DNA of 64,000 nt from NCBI GenBank assembly GCA_027036135.1, contig JALVSY010000016.1, forward strand, positions 434,001-498,000. Direction: 5' to 3'. The notes below the pieces were generated by a model. That model was given only the letters and a program-made list of their open reading frames with translations. It searched no databases and was not told the DNA's origin. Below are positions 10,560 through 20,965 of the stretch, in pieces. How positions within the stretch are numbered: position 1 is the first letter of the stretch; each line of letters starts with the position of its first letter. The position numbers and the translations under genes were made by a program. This DNA comes from Pyrodictiaceae archaeon. GTDB lineage: Archaea; Thermoproteota; Thermoprotei_A; Sulfolobales; Pyrodictiaceae.

Positions 10560-12126
10560 AAGCGAGCTAGGCCCCGTAGAAGCGCTCCTCGTCGGCCTAG
10601 GTATTGGCGCGGGTTTCTCCGCGATAACGGCCTACCTGGGAGCAATACCTCTACCGGGTAGACCTGTTAGGCAAGAGCCATTTATGCATGTGGAGCCGCT
10701 TCTCCAGGTATTGGTGCTTATTCTCGGGGCCCAGGCCTCAGCCATAGCTATGCGCAGGGTGGGGAAGCTCTTCGGCGCCATAGTCCTCGGCTTATATTCT
10801 CTCGTATTGCTTCACCAGTGGTGGGCTCCTTTTCTCTCATCAATTATCCTCCTCCTCGCCTTCCCGGAGCAATTGCTAGGGCTCGGTGCATCAGCCTCTC
10901 TTCTCTCCGCCGTTCTTCTCGTGCTCAGACCACTTAGCATCGATGCCGCGCTTGCCGGCTCAGCAATAGGCTTTGGAGAAATAATTGCGGGCCTAGTCCT
11001 CGGGGTTGTTTTGGCTGCTCTGGTAGTGCTTGTTCCTCCTCGTAGACAGAGCTTTCCGGGAGGCGAGAAAGCGACTAGGAGCACAATAGGTCTGGGCCTC
11101 CTACTCGTATCGATTGTGTTGGGCTTGTTAGCTATCCTGGTTCCTCACATAAGGTATGGCTTCGATAAAATAATCTCCTATGATACATACTATAACATGA
11201 GGTTCTGTAATTTTTATCGCCAAGGCGAGTACATGAAGGCTTTCTTCTCCTGGCAACGCCCCCTCTACGTATTGGCAGTAACTGTTCCCGCTGCGCTGAC
11301 CGGGTGCAAGCCATGGTTCTTTGATGTACTGGTGCCGCTACTAGGCTTCACGCTCCTAGCAACCATCTCTTGGGTACTCGTCCTCAAGGAAACAGGGTCA
11401 GCGCTCCTGGCCGGGCTAGGCTCCATGCTAGCCCTGGGTTACTGGGCTCCATTCTTCCTCTATGCCGGGCTGCAGACAAACCTTCTTGGGCTCCCTGCTG
11501 CGCTCCTACTAGCCTACTACCTACTGGACCAGCGCAAGAGCCTCTACGTCGCGGCCACCTTGTCGCTATTCCTCGGGCTTTGGCACCCATGGACGCTCGC
11601 CTACTATACTCTCGCCGCAGCGCTAATGATAACTATACAGAGAAGAAACGTGGCCAAGCTAGCCAAGAGAACGGTTTACATCCTCGTCCCTGGTTGGATG
11701 GTCTATAGCGTTGTTGCCCTCATAGCTGGCCGCTCAGGGGTAGTAGGTGTTGCACGTGGAGGTGTCTCGAACTCGATGCCGTTCCTATGGAGCCTTAAGA
11801 TCTATGTATGGGGAGTAATGATGCGTCCTGAAGTAGTCTTGCTAGTGGTGTTGTCGCTAGCATCGCTATACTTGGTAAAGCGCGGCACAAGCCTCCCTAC
11901 ATGGCTCCTCGGCGCCTCCATACTGGGGTTCCTTGGAGCCCTCTTGCCCAACACTAAGCTTCTTGTAAGATTCCTCGTGGATGCACCCCTACCCCTCCTA
12001 TTATCGGTTCTAGGGCTTCGGGGCCGACGAGAGCTACAAGCAGTTGTTATAGCGACAGCTGCTTCAACGCTGATGCTCTTGTACTTTGTTATGAGTATCC
12101 GCCCCGTCATAAAGTTCCTGCATTAG
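10522..12126 (+). CDS. polytopic membrane protein, putative glycosyltransferase-like
   Basis: 534 aa multi-TM ORF next to a PMT-like glycosyltransferase; no diagnostic motif. Confidence 0.6.
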   Translation: MPRHRRPGKERPRSELGPVEALLVGLGIGAGFSAITAYLGAIPLPGRPVRQEPFMHVEPLLQVLVLILGAQASAIAMRRVGKLFGAIVLGLYSLVLLHQWWAPFLSSIILLLAFPEQLLGLGASASLLSAVLLVLRPLSIDAALAGSAIGFGEIIAGLVLGVVLAALVVLVPPRRQSFPGGEKATRSTIGLGLLLVSIVLGLLAILVPHIRYGFDKIISYDTYYNMRFCNFYRQGEYMKAFFSWQRPLYVLAVTVPAALTGCKPWFFDVLVPLLGFTLLATISWVLVLKETGSALLAGLGSMLALGYWAPFFLYAGLQTNLLGLPAALLLAYYLLDQRKSLYVAATLSLFLGLWHPWTLAYYTLAAALMITIQRRNVAKLAKRTVYILVPGWMVYSVVALIAGRSGVVGVARGGVSNSMPFLWSLKIYVWGVMMRPEVVLLVVLSLASLYLVKRGTSLPTWLLGASILGFLGALLPNTKLLVRFLVDAPLPLLLSVLGLRGRRELQAVVIATAASTLMLLYFVMSIRPVIKFLH

Positions 12127-12193
12127 TCTCCCCAGGGGTGAGTGGAAGGCATAATTAGTTGCATCTAGCTAGAGCCTAACGGGTATTAGCTCG

Positions 12194-14470
12194 ATGAGGA
12201 GAGAGCAGAGGCTAGCACTACTAGTACTGGTGCTCGGCGTCTATCTGGTAAGCCTTTATGCCTTATACCAGCTGGGCTTATCAAAGACAATGAGGATAAA
12301 TGACTATATAAGCGATGAGTGCTGGTACATCTCCTCCGGCATAAATGTTGCGAGGAAGGTGCTAGGCCTCAGCATAGTCCCTAGGATTAACTCCTCCTAT
12401 GCAGAGTACACTATTGTCTATAACTCTAGTTGCGGTGTCGATGGTGCCCTCGACGAGGTCATAAGGTACGCTCCCCTGGCGCTCGTGGACAAGGTGGACT
12501 ATGACAAGATAGATGCATTCACCGTGCTGGTTCCATTAAACGAGACAAGGGGGATGAATGAGCTAGTCAAGCTAGCCAGCCAGGGCAACACTAGTTGTGT
12601 CAAGGACGTATTCCCAGGCATTCTCCCCGATGCAGAGGATGTAAACACTTATCTCAATACCGAGCACCCGCCCCTCGTCAAGTATGTCTTAGGTCTCCTT
12701 GCTTGGCACTATGGTTTCCGCTTCAGTGTTTTCCGGGTAGCGAGCTTCGTTATGGGTGCTCTAGCGCTATTATCAATAGCTCTGATAGTTTATCGCTCGT
12801 TGCTTGAGTGGCGTAGAGCAGCAATAGTAGCGATAGCTGTGCCGATACTTCTAGTAATTATGGATAAGTCCATCCAGGCCATGAGTTCGGTGGCCATGCT
12901 AGACATCTACGCTGCGAGCCTAGACGCGTTAGCAGCAGCGCTCATAGCCTATGACCGTGGCCTCTCAGCAGCTATTGCAATAGGGTTAGCGGCGTCAGCG
13001 AAATATACTGGCATATTCCCTCTCCCTGGGCTTCTACTCTATGAGAAGCTGCGAGGAGGCTCAACAAGGAAAATCCTTGCCGAGCTACTAATCCCGGTAG
13101 TGATTGTTTCCATCCTCTGGGTACCTTTCGCGATAAAATATGGCCTGAGCTGGGTAATTGATCAGATAATTGGAGCGATAAGATGGGACACTACTAGCCG
13201 TCCTTTAAATGGCCCGCCTTCAACTAATCCTCTTGGCTTATTGCTTGGCCGGAACGTCTTCATACTATATTATATTGGGAATAAGCCCTTCCTAGAGGCA
13301 GCTGCTCACCCTGCAGTCACGCTCCCAGCCCTAGTGCTCTCGTTGTTCGGGCTCCCCGGGCTACTCATAGCGGCTTGTAGAACGAGGCTCCCAAGATGGG
13401 GCGCGTGGGCAGCTGGCATAGCTACGATGTACTTATCGGCTATAGGCGGTTATGTCGCCGTCTATCTCGCAGGGAACCACACGCTCTACAGCTTCTACGG
13501 CGTACAGCTCTCGGTACTAGCAGGTGCTGTGCTAGCCTCCTACTACGCGTACATGGTTGCAGCCGACGAGTTATCCAAGGAGCCTATAAGAGAGTGCGCC
13601 TGCTCCCAAGCAGCCCAGTCATGGCTCCCCGTGCTATTAGTCACGACGGGTCTTGGCCTCGGGCTATGGCTATACAGGCTATATCCCCTGAGCCCCTTGA
13701 TTCCCGGAATAGAGCCCATAAGCACCTACGTATATAGCACACTAGGTAGCAAGATAGCGAAAATACTAGTAATCGCGGCCACGTGGCTCCTCTACTCCGC
13801 GATAGCCTATAGGATAAAAGGCCCAAGCCCGTGCAGCTGGAGGAAACTAGGAGCGCAAATCGCTACCTGGATACCCGTTGGCATGGCCTCCGTGGCGTCG
13901 CCAGTAGCACTCTTCGCCCCGATAGCCGCGCTGCTAACAATAGTTGAGAAGCCAGGAATAGTAGATGGGGTTGTCTCAGGGCTACTACTACCATTACCCG
14001 GCATAGGACTGGGCGGGAGAAGCAAGGGCTTCATACTAGGCTTCCTAGCAGGCTATGTTGCAGCACTGCTCCTAGTGATAAAGCCAAGCTACATAGAGAA
14101 CAATATAGCCGTAATAGTGGCAGCTGTTGTAGCGGGGCTCCTCATAGCCCTGCTACGAGACACGTACACAAGACTAGGCCTGGTAGCGATACCCTCTCCC
14201 TCTCTGATAGCAGCTATAGCTTCTCTCATAACGGTGTCCGAGAAGGCAAGCCTAGCAATCCTGCCACCACTATTCATTGTCGCTGCGGCAGCATACACTG
14301 GGAACAAGCTACTCGTACTAGCAGCGCCACCCGCGTTCATTGCGCTGTACCACTTGCTTAGAACCAGGCTAGTTACGTCAAAGGAGTCTTCTCCGGGCCT
14401 AGGCAGAGCTATTACCGGGGGAGACGATAACGAGTCCAGTGACGGCGAAAGCAGCGAGGCCCTAGCTTGA
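12194..14470 (+). CDS. PMT/ArnT-like dolichyl-phosphate mannosyltransferase family membrane protein
   Basis: Early acidic loop (DYISDECWYI), NTEHPPLVKYVLGL motif, AMLDIYAASL, AASAKYTGIFPL; multi-TM. Confidence 0.75.
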   Translation: MRREQRLALLVLVLGVYLVSLYALYQLGLSKTMRINDYISDECWYISSGINVARKVLGLSIVPRINSSYAEYTIVYNSSCGVDGALDEVIRYAPLALVDKVDYDKIDAFTVLVPLNETRGMNELVKLASQGNTSCVKDVFPGILPDAEDVNTYLNTEHPPLVKYVLGLLAWHYGFRFSVFRVASFVMGALALLSIALIVYRSLLEWRRAAIVAIAVPILLVIMDKSIQAMSSVAMLDIYAASLDALAAALIAYDRGLSAAIAIGLAASAKYTGIFPLPGLLLYEKLRGGSTRKILAELLIPVVIVSILWVPFAIKYGLSWVIDQIIGAIRWDTTSRPLNGPPSTNPLGLLLGRNVFILYYIGNKPFLEAAAHPAVTLPALVLSLFGLPGLLIAACRTRLPRWGAWAAGIATMYLSAIGGYVAVYLAGNHTLYSFYGVQLSVLAGAVLASYYAYMVAADELSKEPIRECACSQAAQSWLPVLLVTTGLGLGLWLYRLYPLSPLIPGIEPISTYVYSTLGSKIAKILVIAATWLLYSAIAYRIKGPSPCSWRKLGAQIATWIPVGMASVASPVALFAPIAALLTIVEKPGIVDGVVSGLLLPLPGIGLGGRSKGFILGFLAGYVAALLLVIKPSYIENNIAVIVAAVVAGLLIALLRDTYTRLGLVAIPSPSLIAAIASLITVSEKASLAILPPLFIVAAAAYTGNKLLVLAAPPAFIALYHLLRTRLVTSKESSPGLGRAITGGDDNESSDGESSEALA

Positions 14471-15086
14471 CTCAGATGGTTTCTCATCCCCCTCTATCTC
14501 TATAACGTTCCCCATTATCTTGCTACTAGGCACTAATACCTTCTTGTCGCTGTCCATCAAGACAGTGTACATAACACCTATGTCCATCACTTTGCCCTTA
14601 GCCTTGGCCCCGGTACATTAATCAAGTTCCCTATCGTGAACGGTCTCGAGATCGCGATAAAGAGCCCCGCGAGGCATTCCCCGAACCTACTGGGAAGCGA
14701 AGCCAGCGTCCACGCCGAGGAAGCTTCCAAGAGCTATAGCAGCGGTAGTGTTCGCCTTGAACACGGACGCAGACGTTGTTACCAGCACGCCGTAACCTAT
14801 TATCCTCGTTATAGTCCTTATTAGCCTAGAAGGCTGGGGCCAGTAGCTGCAAAGAATGCCTCAGCTGCTTTCCCCAGGTACTCAAAATGACTATGCCTAG
14901 TCCCAGCACAATGCTAGCCTCAACGCATGCCTGGCTTCTTACCAAGAAGTTCTTCTCGGCGCTCGAGACATATGTTAGGAGAAACGAGGCCATAATTGTG
15001 ATCAGTATTGATGTAGCTATGTAGGGAGTGGCACGCTTAACGCCGTGCACACTTTTCTCAGCGCCCTCTATAACCTCGTTTAACAT
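14462..15086 (-). pseudogene. MscS-family mechanosensitive channel, multiply frameshifted
   Basis: Frames recovered in order: MLNEVIEGAEKSVHG...; LIRTITRIIGYGVLVTTSASVFKANTTAAIALGSFLGVDAGFASQ; ECLAGLFIAISRPFTIGNLINVPG; AKGKVMDIGVMYTVLMDSDKKVLVPSSKIMGNVIEIE - these are MscS core motifs spread over several frames. Confidence 0.8.
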
Positions 15087-15270
15087 CTTTTTGTGCCTCT
15101 ATTGCTTGTTTGCTAATTCTCTTTAACCTTCTAATCCGTGAGCTGGGGCTGGTACTTTAGCCTGTCCCTAGGGTTTCAGAGAGATTGAATACCTCTTTGC
15201 CTTGGACCCCTCGGGATGAAAACTGTTATTAACACGTGTTAACGGGAGAGTTATTGACTAGAGGGGGTGC

Positions 15271-16020
15271 ATGGCGGTGAAGAGTATAGCAGAGAAGGCT
15301 AATGGCGAAGAGGTCTACAAGAGGCTCGAGCAGGGCCTCAACCCCGACTGGCGCGAATACGTCGTACTCGTAGCCGATAAGCTCGACGGCGACAAGCATC
15401 CATTCGCGGTCCTAGCAGCCATAATCCTTAGCCAGAACACGAGCGACAAGAACTCAATCAAGGCCTACTACCAGCTCAGGGAAGCAATCGGGGTCTCCCC
15501 AGAAGCTATCCTGGAAGCACCCCTAGACAAACTAGTAGAGGCCATAAGGCCAGCAGGGCTACCTAACCAGAAAGCTAGGAGCCTCAAGGAAGCAGCCAAG
15601 AGGATACTCGAGGCAGGAGGCGAGCACATACTCCTAGAGATGCCCTGGGAGAAGCTAAGAGAATTCCTCCTCACAATACCCGGCGTAGGCGAGAAGACAG
15701 CAGATGTCTTCCTCTCGGTCAAGAGGCGAGCCCCAGTATTCGCAGTCGACACCCATGCTATGAGGATAGCTAAGCGCTGGGGCCTCGTACCACCCAACGC
15801 CGGGTACCGAGAGGTTTCCCGTGCCCTCCTAGAGTTCTTCGGGCCAGAGAAGAGTGAGGAGGCTCATCGCCTCATAATAGCGCTTGGTAGGAGGTATTGT
15901 AGGGCTCGCAACCCCTTGTGCAACGAGTGCCCGCTAAGAGACATATGTCCAAAGATAGGGGTAAAAGAGGCAGAGCGGAAGAGACCAGCTATGCCTCGGC
16001 AGCTCTCCTCACGAGGCTAG
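15271..16020 (+). CDS. nth: endonuclease III (HhH-GPD, FeS cluster)
   Basis: LSQNTSDKN, IPGVGEKTADVFL, DTHAMRIAKRWG, and C-x6-C-x2-C-x5-C FeS motif at C-terminus. Confidence 0.93.
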   Translation: MAVKSIAEKANGEEVYKRLEQGLNPDWREYVVLVADKLDGDKHPFAVLAAIILSQNTSDKNSIKAYYQLREAIGVSPEAILEAPLDKLVEAIRPAGLPNQKARSLKEAAKRILEAGGEHILLEMPWEKLREFLLTIPGVGEKTADVFLSVKRRAPVFAVDTHAMRIAKRWGLVPPNAGYREVSRALLEFFGPEKSEEAHRLIIALGRRYCRARNPLCNECPLRDICPKIGVKEAERKRPAMPRQLSSRG

Positions 16021-17402
16021 CAACGATATAGGCTGTGGTGGAGACCGTTATCGTTATCGTGAAGCTCAGCATGAATACATCGAGGAGAAGCACTGGCGGC
16101 CTTACATGAGCGATGCTGGCCCCTACCCTGGCCACGGCTATCGCGAGAGCAGTCGCTGCACCGGCGAGCGCCGAGGCCCTTGCCGCTACGGGGTCGCGGT
16201 GCCCAAACACGGCTGCAAGCACTGGTACTAGTAGTGCTCCAGCGGTGAGACTCCACCCTGCTTTGAACACTCCCGTTAACGCGGTATAGATTGTCTTAGG
16301 GAGCGAGAGCACGGCTATGGCTGCTAGAGTCGCTGCAACAACTACCCCCGCACTAGCGAGCCGGAGCCTACCTGGGTCACGGCTACCAGCAGCATCGTAG
16401 ACGAGGGCACTAGCCGCGGTAAGTGCTACCGAGTCAGCAGTACTCATTGCCGCAGCTAAGACAGCTGCAGCGAGCACAGCCAGCCCTGGCTCACCAAGCA
16501 GCCTCGCCACTAGCGATGGCAATGCATCTATCGGCTTGCTTGGCGACGCCAATTGGTGCGCGGCTAGCCCTGCTAGGAAAGAACCAAGAGCAACAATAAA
16601 AGCGAAAAGTGTTGCCAGCCCCGTTGCCCTCCTAACAGCCCGTGTATTCGGAACAGTATAGAACCTGTTAAGCAGCTGCGGCAGCCCCCATACAGCGAGG
16701 CTCGTGAGCAACGCTAAGTCGATTATGAGCAGTGGGCTTGGCGGCTTAGCTGTTACAGCGTCTAGGCTAGCTGGCCCAGCCTTGCCCAGTGCTAGGAAGG
16801 CTACCACGCCGACTATGCTAGCCATTATCACTCCCTGGAGTACATCGGTGAGCACTACGCTATACATGCCGTCGAGAGCCACGTAGCCCGCGAGCACAGC
16901 AGCTATGATTGCAGCAGAGACCCCTAGCCCTATGTGCAGGGCGCTACTAAGCACCACTGCTACCCCGCCAGCCACTGTAACGAGGTATAGTAGTAGCCCG
17001 ATAGAGACCGTGATACCTAAGTAGTCTCTGAAGCCCCTTGTCGCCGTGAAGCCTCGCCACGAGCTCTGGTATAGTGAGTGCATCAAGCATCCTGCCCAGC
17101 TTGTTAACCCTCTCGCCAACAACGATGAATGCGAGTAGAGCCCCTATCGCTATGTTCGCTAACGGTATGACCAGGGACAATGGGCCCCAGGCATACGCCC
17201 ACGAGCTACCAACAATCATCACTACGCTAGAGAAATACGTAGCGCCGAAGGTGAATGCGAGCATCCAGTCCCTCATAGACCGGTGGGCTACCAGGAAGCC
17301 CTTGAGCGACGCAGCCTTGTCCTTGACAGCAACGCCTATAGCGAGGCTAGCAGCTAGGTATGCAGCAACCACACTACTAGTATCCAACGGAAGCGGCGGC
17401 AT
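15989..17402 (-). pseudogene. sodium:solute symporter (SSS family), single apparent frameshift
   Basis: N-part 16947-17402 (FLVAHRSMRDWMLAFTFGATYFSSV...LTIPELVARLHG) and C-part (DYLGITVSIGLLLYLVTVAGGVAVV...) join if frame changes around 17022-17055. Confidence 0.75.
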
Positions 17403-17408
17403 AGGGTC

Positions 17409-17495
17409 TCAATCCTCCTCTTCAACTGGTAAGAGGCTGTAAACGAACCCAGCGACAACAAGTAGTAAGCCGAGAACAATCGCAGCGATGACCAT
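17409..17495 (-). CDS. 28-aa single-TM microprotein (MVIAAIVLGLLLVVAGFVYSLLPVEEED)
   Basis: Read directly on the minus strand; Shine-Dalgarno-like GGTGA shortly upstream; 7 bp from paaK stop and 6 bp from SSS start; absent from supplied ORF list because of length. Confidence 0.6.
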   Translation of the reverse strand: MVIAAIVLGLLLVVAGFVYSLLPVEEED

Positions 17496-17502
17496 TCCTT
17501 GC

Positions 17503-18823
17503 TCACCTCCTCTTATCAATAACCCTCTTGGCCTTTCCTCCCTCTCCGCGCGGAAGCTCGCCAGGCTCGACAATAATTACTCGTGGATTCACAATGATTG
17601 ACTCCCTTAGCCTCTCTTGTAGCCTCCTAGCTAGCTCTCTCTTCTCCTCATCGCTTAGCTTCTTAGCAGCCTCTACCACTACGGCGAGCTTGTCCATGGA
17701 GTCCTCTCGCTCAACTATTACCTGGTAATAGGGGGCAGCTAGTGGCTCCGATAACACAATCATCTCTATGGTCTGCGGGAACACGTTAACACCATTAATT
17801 ATCAACATGTCGTCTGCCCTTCCCTTTATCCTGGCAATCCTCTTCATGGTTCTCCCACAGTCACAGCTCCTTGCATCAAGGATGAACGTTAAGTCATTAG
17901 TCCAGTACCTTATCAGCGGCATAGCATCATGGGTTAGTGGCGTGACAACCAGGACACCTTCCTCCTCCGGCTCGAGTGGCTCCCCGGTCTTTGGGATCAA
18001 CTACCTCGACTAAGTAGTGGTCCTCCCATACATGGAGCCCGTCGTGAAAATGGCAGTCAACAGCTGTGCCCGGTCCATAGAGCTCACTCATACCATACAC
18101 ATCATAGCTATCCATGTCCCACAGCCTGTTAATCCTCCTTCTCATCTCCTCGCTCCACATCTCTGCCCCGAAGAACCCGAGCCTAACCCCGGTATCATGG
18201 GCAGGATCAACACCCATCTCCAGCGCGGTCTCCGCAAGCCTTATCGCATAATTAGGCACAGCGGCGAGAGCCGTGGCGCCTAGGTCACGTATCATCTGTA
18301 CATGGCGCCTCGTGTACCCAGGACCAGCAGGCACTATCGTAGCTCCTAGGCGCATTGCTCCATAATGGAATCCTAGGCCACCAGTAAACCAGTGATAATT
18401 GAGTGTAGAGTACAATACATCCCCGCGAGCAAGACCACCAGCGGCGAAGGTGCGGGCCATGAGCTCTGCCCAGTTCTCTAGATCTCTTCTCGTATAGGCA
18501 ACAACAGTGGGTCTACCAGTCGTGCCACTACTCGCATGAACCTCTAGTACCTCGCTAAGTGGGACAGCTAGTAAGCCAAAGGGGTACTCTCTGCGTAGAT
18601 CATCCTTGAAGGTGAAGGGGAGCCTCCTTATATCCTCTAGGCTCTTGATATCCTCGGGGCTTATCCCTGCCTCCTTCATCCTCTTCCTATAGAGCGGCAC
18701 ATACTCGTATGCGCGCTTTACGGTTAGCCTTAGCCTCTCTAGCTGTATCTTCTCTATCTCTTCGCGCGAGGCAGACTCTATACTAGGCTGTAACATGTAG
18801 GGCTTCACAAGCATAATTACCAC
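17503..18823 (-). pseudogene. paaK: phenylacetate-CoA ligase, one apparent +1 frameshift
   Basis: N-part 17927-18823 (SSGTTGRPTVVAYT, GFFGAEMWSEEMR) and C-part 17503-18000 (RIKGRADDMLIINGVNVFP) fuse as YLVEVVDPKTGEPLEPEEEGVLVV if one base of CCCAAAG is skipped. Confidence 0.8.
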
Positions 18824-19179
18824 CTAGAACACGTAGTGCTTATAGAATTGGCGCAGCAAGGACCTTGGCGAGAATATGCTCTACTAGTCTCTTCTCTACA
18901 AAAACACGGTAGATACAGTCCTACATTAGGTATTGATATTGGTGCAAGGGACTCACCCCATTTATCGCCATTGGGGCATCGGAGCCACCTCCCTCACATA
19001 GCGACATAGGGGTATAGAGTATGGGGTGTACTAGTCAAAGGCTGGTCTACATGCTCACCCTAGCCGGGTATTTAAGGCTTACCCAGGTAACCGATACAGA
19101 AACCGTCACGTGTTTTTAGACGCGTGGCACTACTCCTTATCTGGGAATGTGCCCTCCAGCCAAGAGGTAGGGGAGATGC

Positions 19180-19554
19180 TTGGAGCCGAGACTCTATCCC
19201 AACGAGTGCGTAAAGAGGGTAGTAGCGTTCGTGCCTAAGGGGCATCTCCATGCACGCTTCATTATAGAGCTATGTGACCAGACCCTAGTGCTCCACGAAG
19301 CGGCTGTCGCGGGGCTTGTACGAGCATTTGCCTCGGTAGCGCTACACCCAACCAGGGTAGCGGTAGAACTCGTGTCGAAGAGGCTCTCTAAGGACGAGAA
19401 GAAACCAGTGTTTGCTGAGTGGCAGCTAATAGACACGGGGAGAGACGAGGAGGCTGTCCAGGAGGAAGCAGAGAGAATCTGGGCCAACGCCTCTATACCA
19501 GGGTGCTGCACCAAGAACCGAGGCGAGGAGAGACAGTCTGCGACGAGGCCCTAA
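19180..19554 (+). CDS. hypothetical protein
   Basis: 124 aa ORF, TTG start, isolated interval. Confidence 0.55.
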   Translation: MEPRLYPNECVKRVVAFVPKGHLHARFIIELCDQTLVLHEAAVAGLVRAFASVALHPTRVAVELVSKRLSKDEKKPVFAEWQLIDTGRDEEAVQEEAERIWANASIPGCCTKNRGEERQSATRP

Positions 19555-19994
19555 TGTACAGTTTCTTGCTCACTGCATAGCTTTAGCGAGTAGAGCTTCC
19601 TATTACCATGATCCTCGCTAACAACTACCCCTCTTTCCTCGAGTAGATGAAGCTTTTCACGCACTATTCGGCGAGAAGCACTACCCCTCAACTCCCTCAC
19701 GAGCCGAGTTATTTCGCTAATACTCCTAGGCCTGCAATCAGCCAAGACCTCGACAATAGCTCTTGAGATAGGATCGTTCACAAATCGATAAGCTTCAACA
19801 ACGCGCCTAGCAGCCTCCACAGCCCTCATGGCTGGCATAGAGAACGCGATAGCAAGCCTAGAAGCAACCAACGCCTCCTCGCTCATAGAGCCCAGCAACT
19901 CCTCCAGGCGCTCGAGCCTCTGAAGAGTCTCAGCCAATAATTCCTCAAGCCTTCTCAGCCTCTCCTCAATGCTGGACAAGGAGCCAGCCTCCAT
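19551..19994 (-). CDS. coiled-coil plus winged-helix DNA-binding protein
   Basis: N-terminal heptads (RLRRLEELLAETLQRLERLEELL) then SISEITRLVRELRGSASRRIVREKLHLLEERGVVV wHTH. Confidence 0.65.
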   Translation of the reverse strand: MEAGSLSSIEERLRRLEELLAETLQRLERLEELLGSMSEEALVASRLAIAFSMPAMRAVEAARRVVEAYRFVNDPISRAIVEVLADCRPRSISEITRLVRELRGSASRRIVREKLHLLEERGVVVSEDHGNRKLYSLKLCSEQETVH

Positions 19995-20065
19995 GGCTTC
20001 CTCAAAGAAAGTTTATTAATATTAATTAAATAAGTTATGCATAAAATAGATAGGATTATGGGAGC

Positions 20066-20539
20066 TTATTGCTCCTCGCTATCCCCCTTCTTTCCTTCCT
20101 CTTCGCCCTCTATACTTATCTCGTAGCCTTCGCCCTTTTCCTTCTTCTCTAGCCGTACTATCTTCGGCTTACCCTCGGTCTTTGCAATGATTACTGGTGG
20201 AGGGGCTCCGCCAGCTATGGTACCTCCACTTATGGATTTTTGGAGCATCTCTATGAAGCTCGAGACTTTCGGGATGGCCTCTAGCTTTGCCTCGAGGAAC
20301 CTCTGCGTAAGCTCGTAGGCCTTGTCGGGCGGCATACCGCTCTCTACAAGGCTCTTGTACATCTGCGCGATTTCCCTACCGAGTTTCTCTCCATCAAAGC
20401 TCTTGCTCAGTGTATCAAGGAACTCTTTTACCAGGTCCTTTATCTGGTACATGAACTCCGCAACGGTTCCGAGCACTTGTCTCAGCTCCTCAACGTCCTC
20501 TGAGTCCTTGGGCTGCGTGGGCTTCTTTTCCTCGGACAC
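20066..20539 (-). CDS. hypothetical charged protein
   Basis: 157 aa ORF with Glu/Lys-rich tail. Confidence 0.6.
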   Translation of the reverse strand: MSEEKKPTQPKDSEDVEELRQVLGTVAEFMYQIKDLVKEFLDTLSKSFDGEKLGREIAQMYKSLVESGMPPDKAYELTQRFLEAKLEAIPKVSSFIEMLQKSISGGTIAGGAPPPVIIAKTEGKPKIVRLEKKEKGEGYEISIEGEEEGKKGDSEEQ

Positions 20540-20599
20540 GTGGACTTCACCTCTTTCTCGTTCTCCGTCAAGTATCTAGTAGGGCCTTGTTCACCCTAG

Positions 20600-20908
20600 T
20601 CAATTCTCCGTCTTCAGAGTGGCCAGTGAGTGGCCTCTCCGAGCCTCGAGCCCGAGGAGGTTGAGGAGCCCAGGGATTCTCGGGCGCTGCTTCTCCAAGA
20701 AAGCCGAGTAGATCGAGGCCAGGGCTTCGCGGTACTCTCTAGGCATCCCTGTCCGAGCTAGTTGCGAGGAGAATGCTCTTCTCCATCTCCAGTACCTTAA
20801 CCGGAAACGTAGCGCGGTGAGCCGGAGAGAAACGTAGAGCGCTAGGGCTCCGAGGAGTAGCTTGGTTGAGGCCCATAGTATTGCTAGTAGCCTTGTCCTC
20901 CGAGCCAA
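20600..20908 (-). CDS. hypothetical protein with N-terminal TM
   Basis: 102 aa ORF, basic and hydrophobic N-terminus. Confidence 0.45.
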   Translation of the reverse strand: MARRTRLLAILWASTKLLLGALALYVSLRLTALRFRLRYWRWRRAFSSQLARTGMPREYREALASIYSAFLEKQRPRIPGLLNLLGLEARRGHSLATLKTEN

Positions 20909-20965
20909 AGCTATTACTCCGCGTAAACAGTGCTCCTCGGTACTCTATAGTAGTTATTCCTCGTT

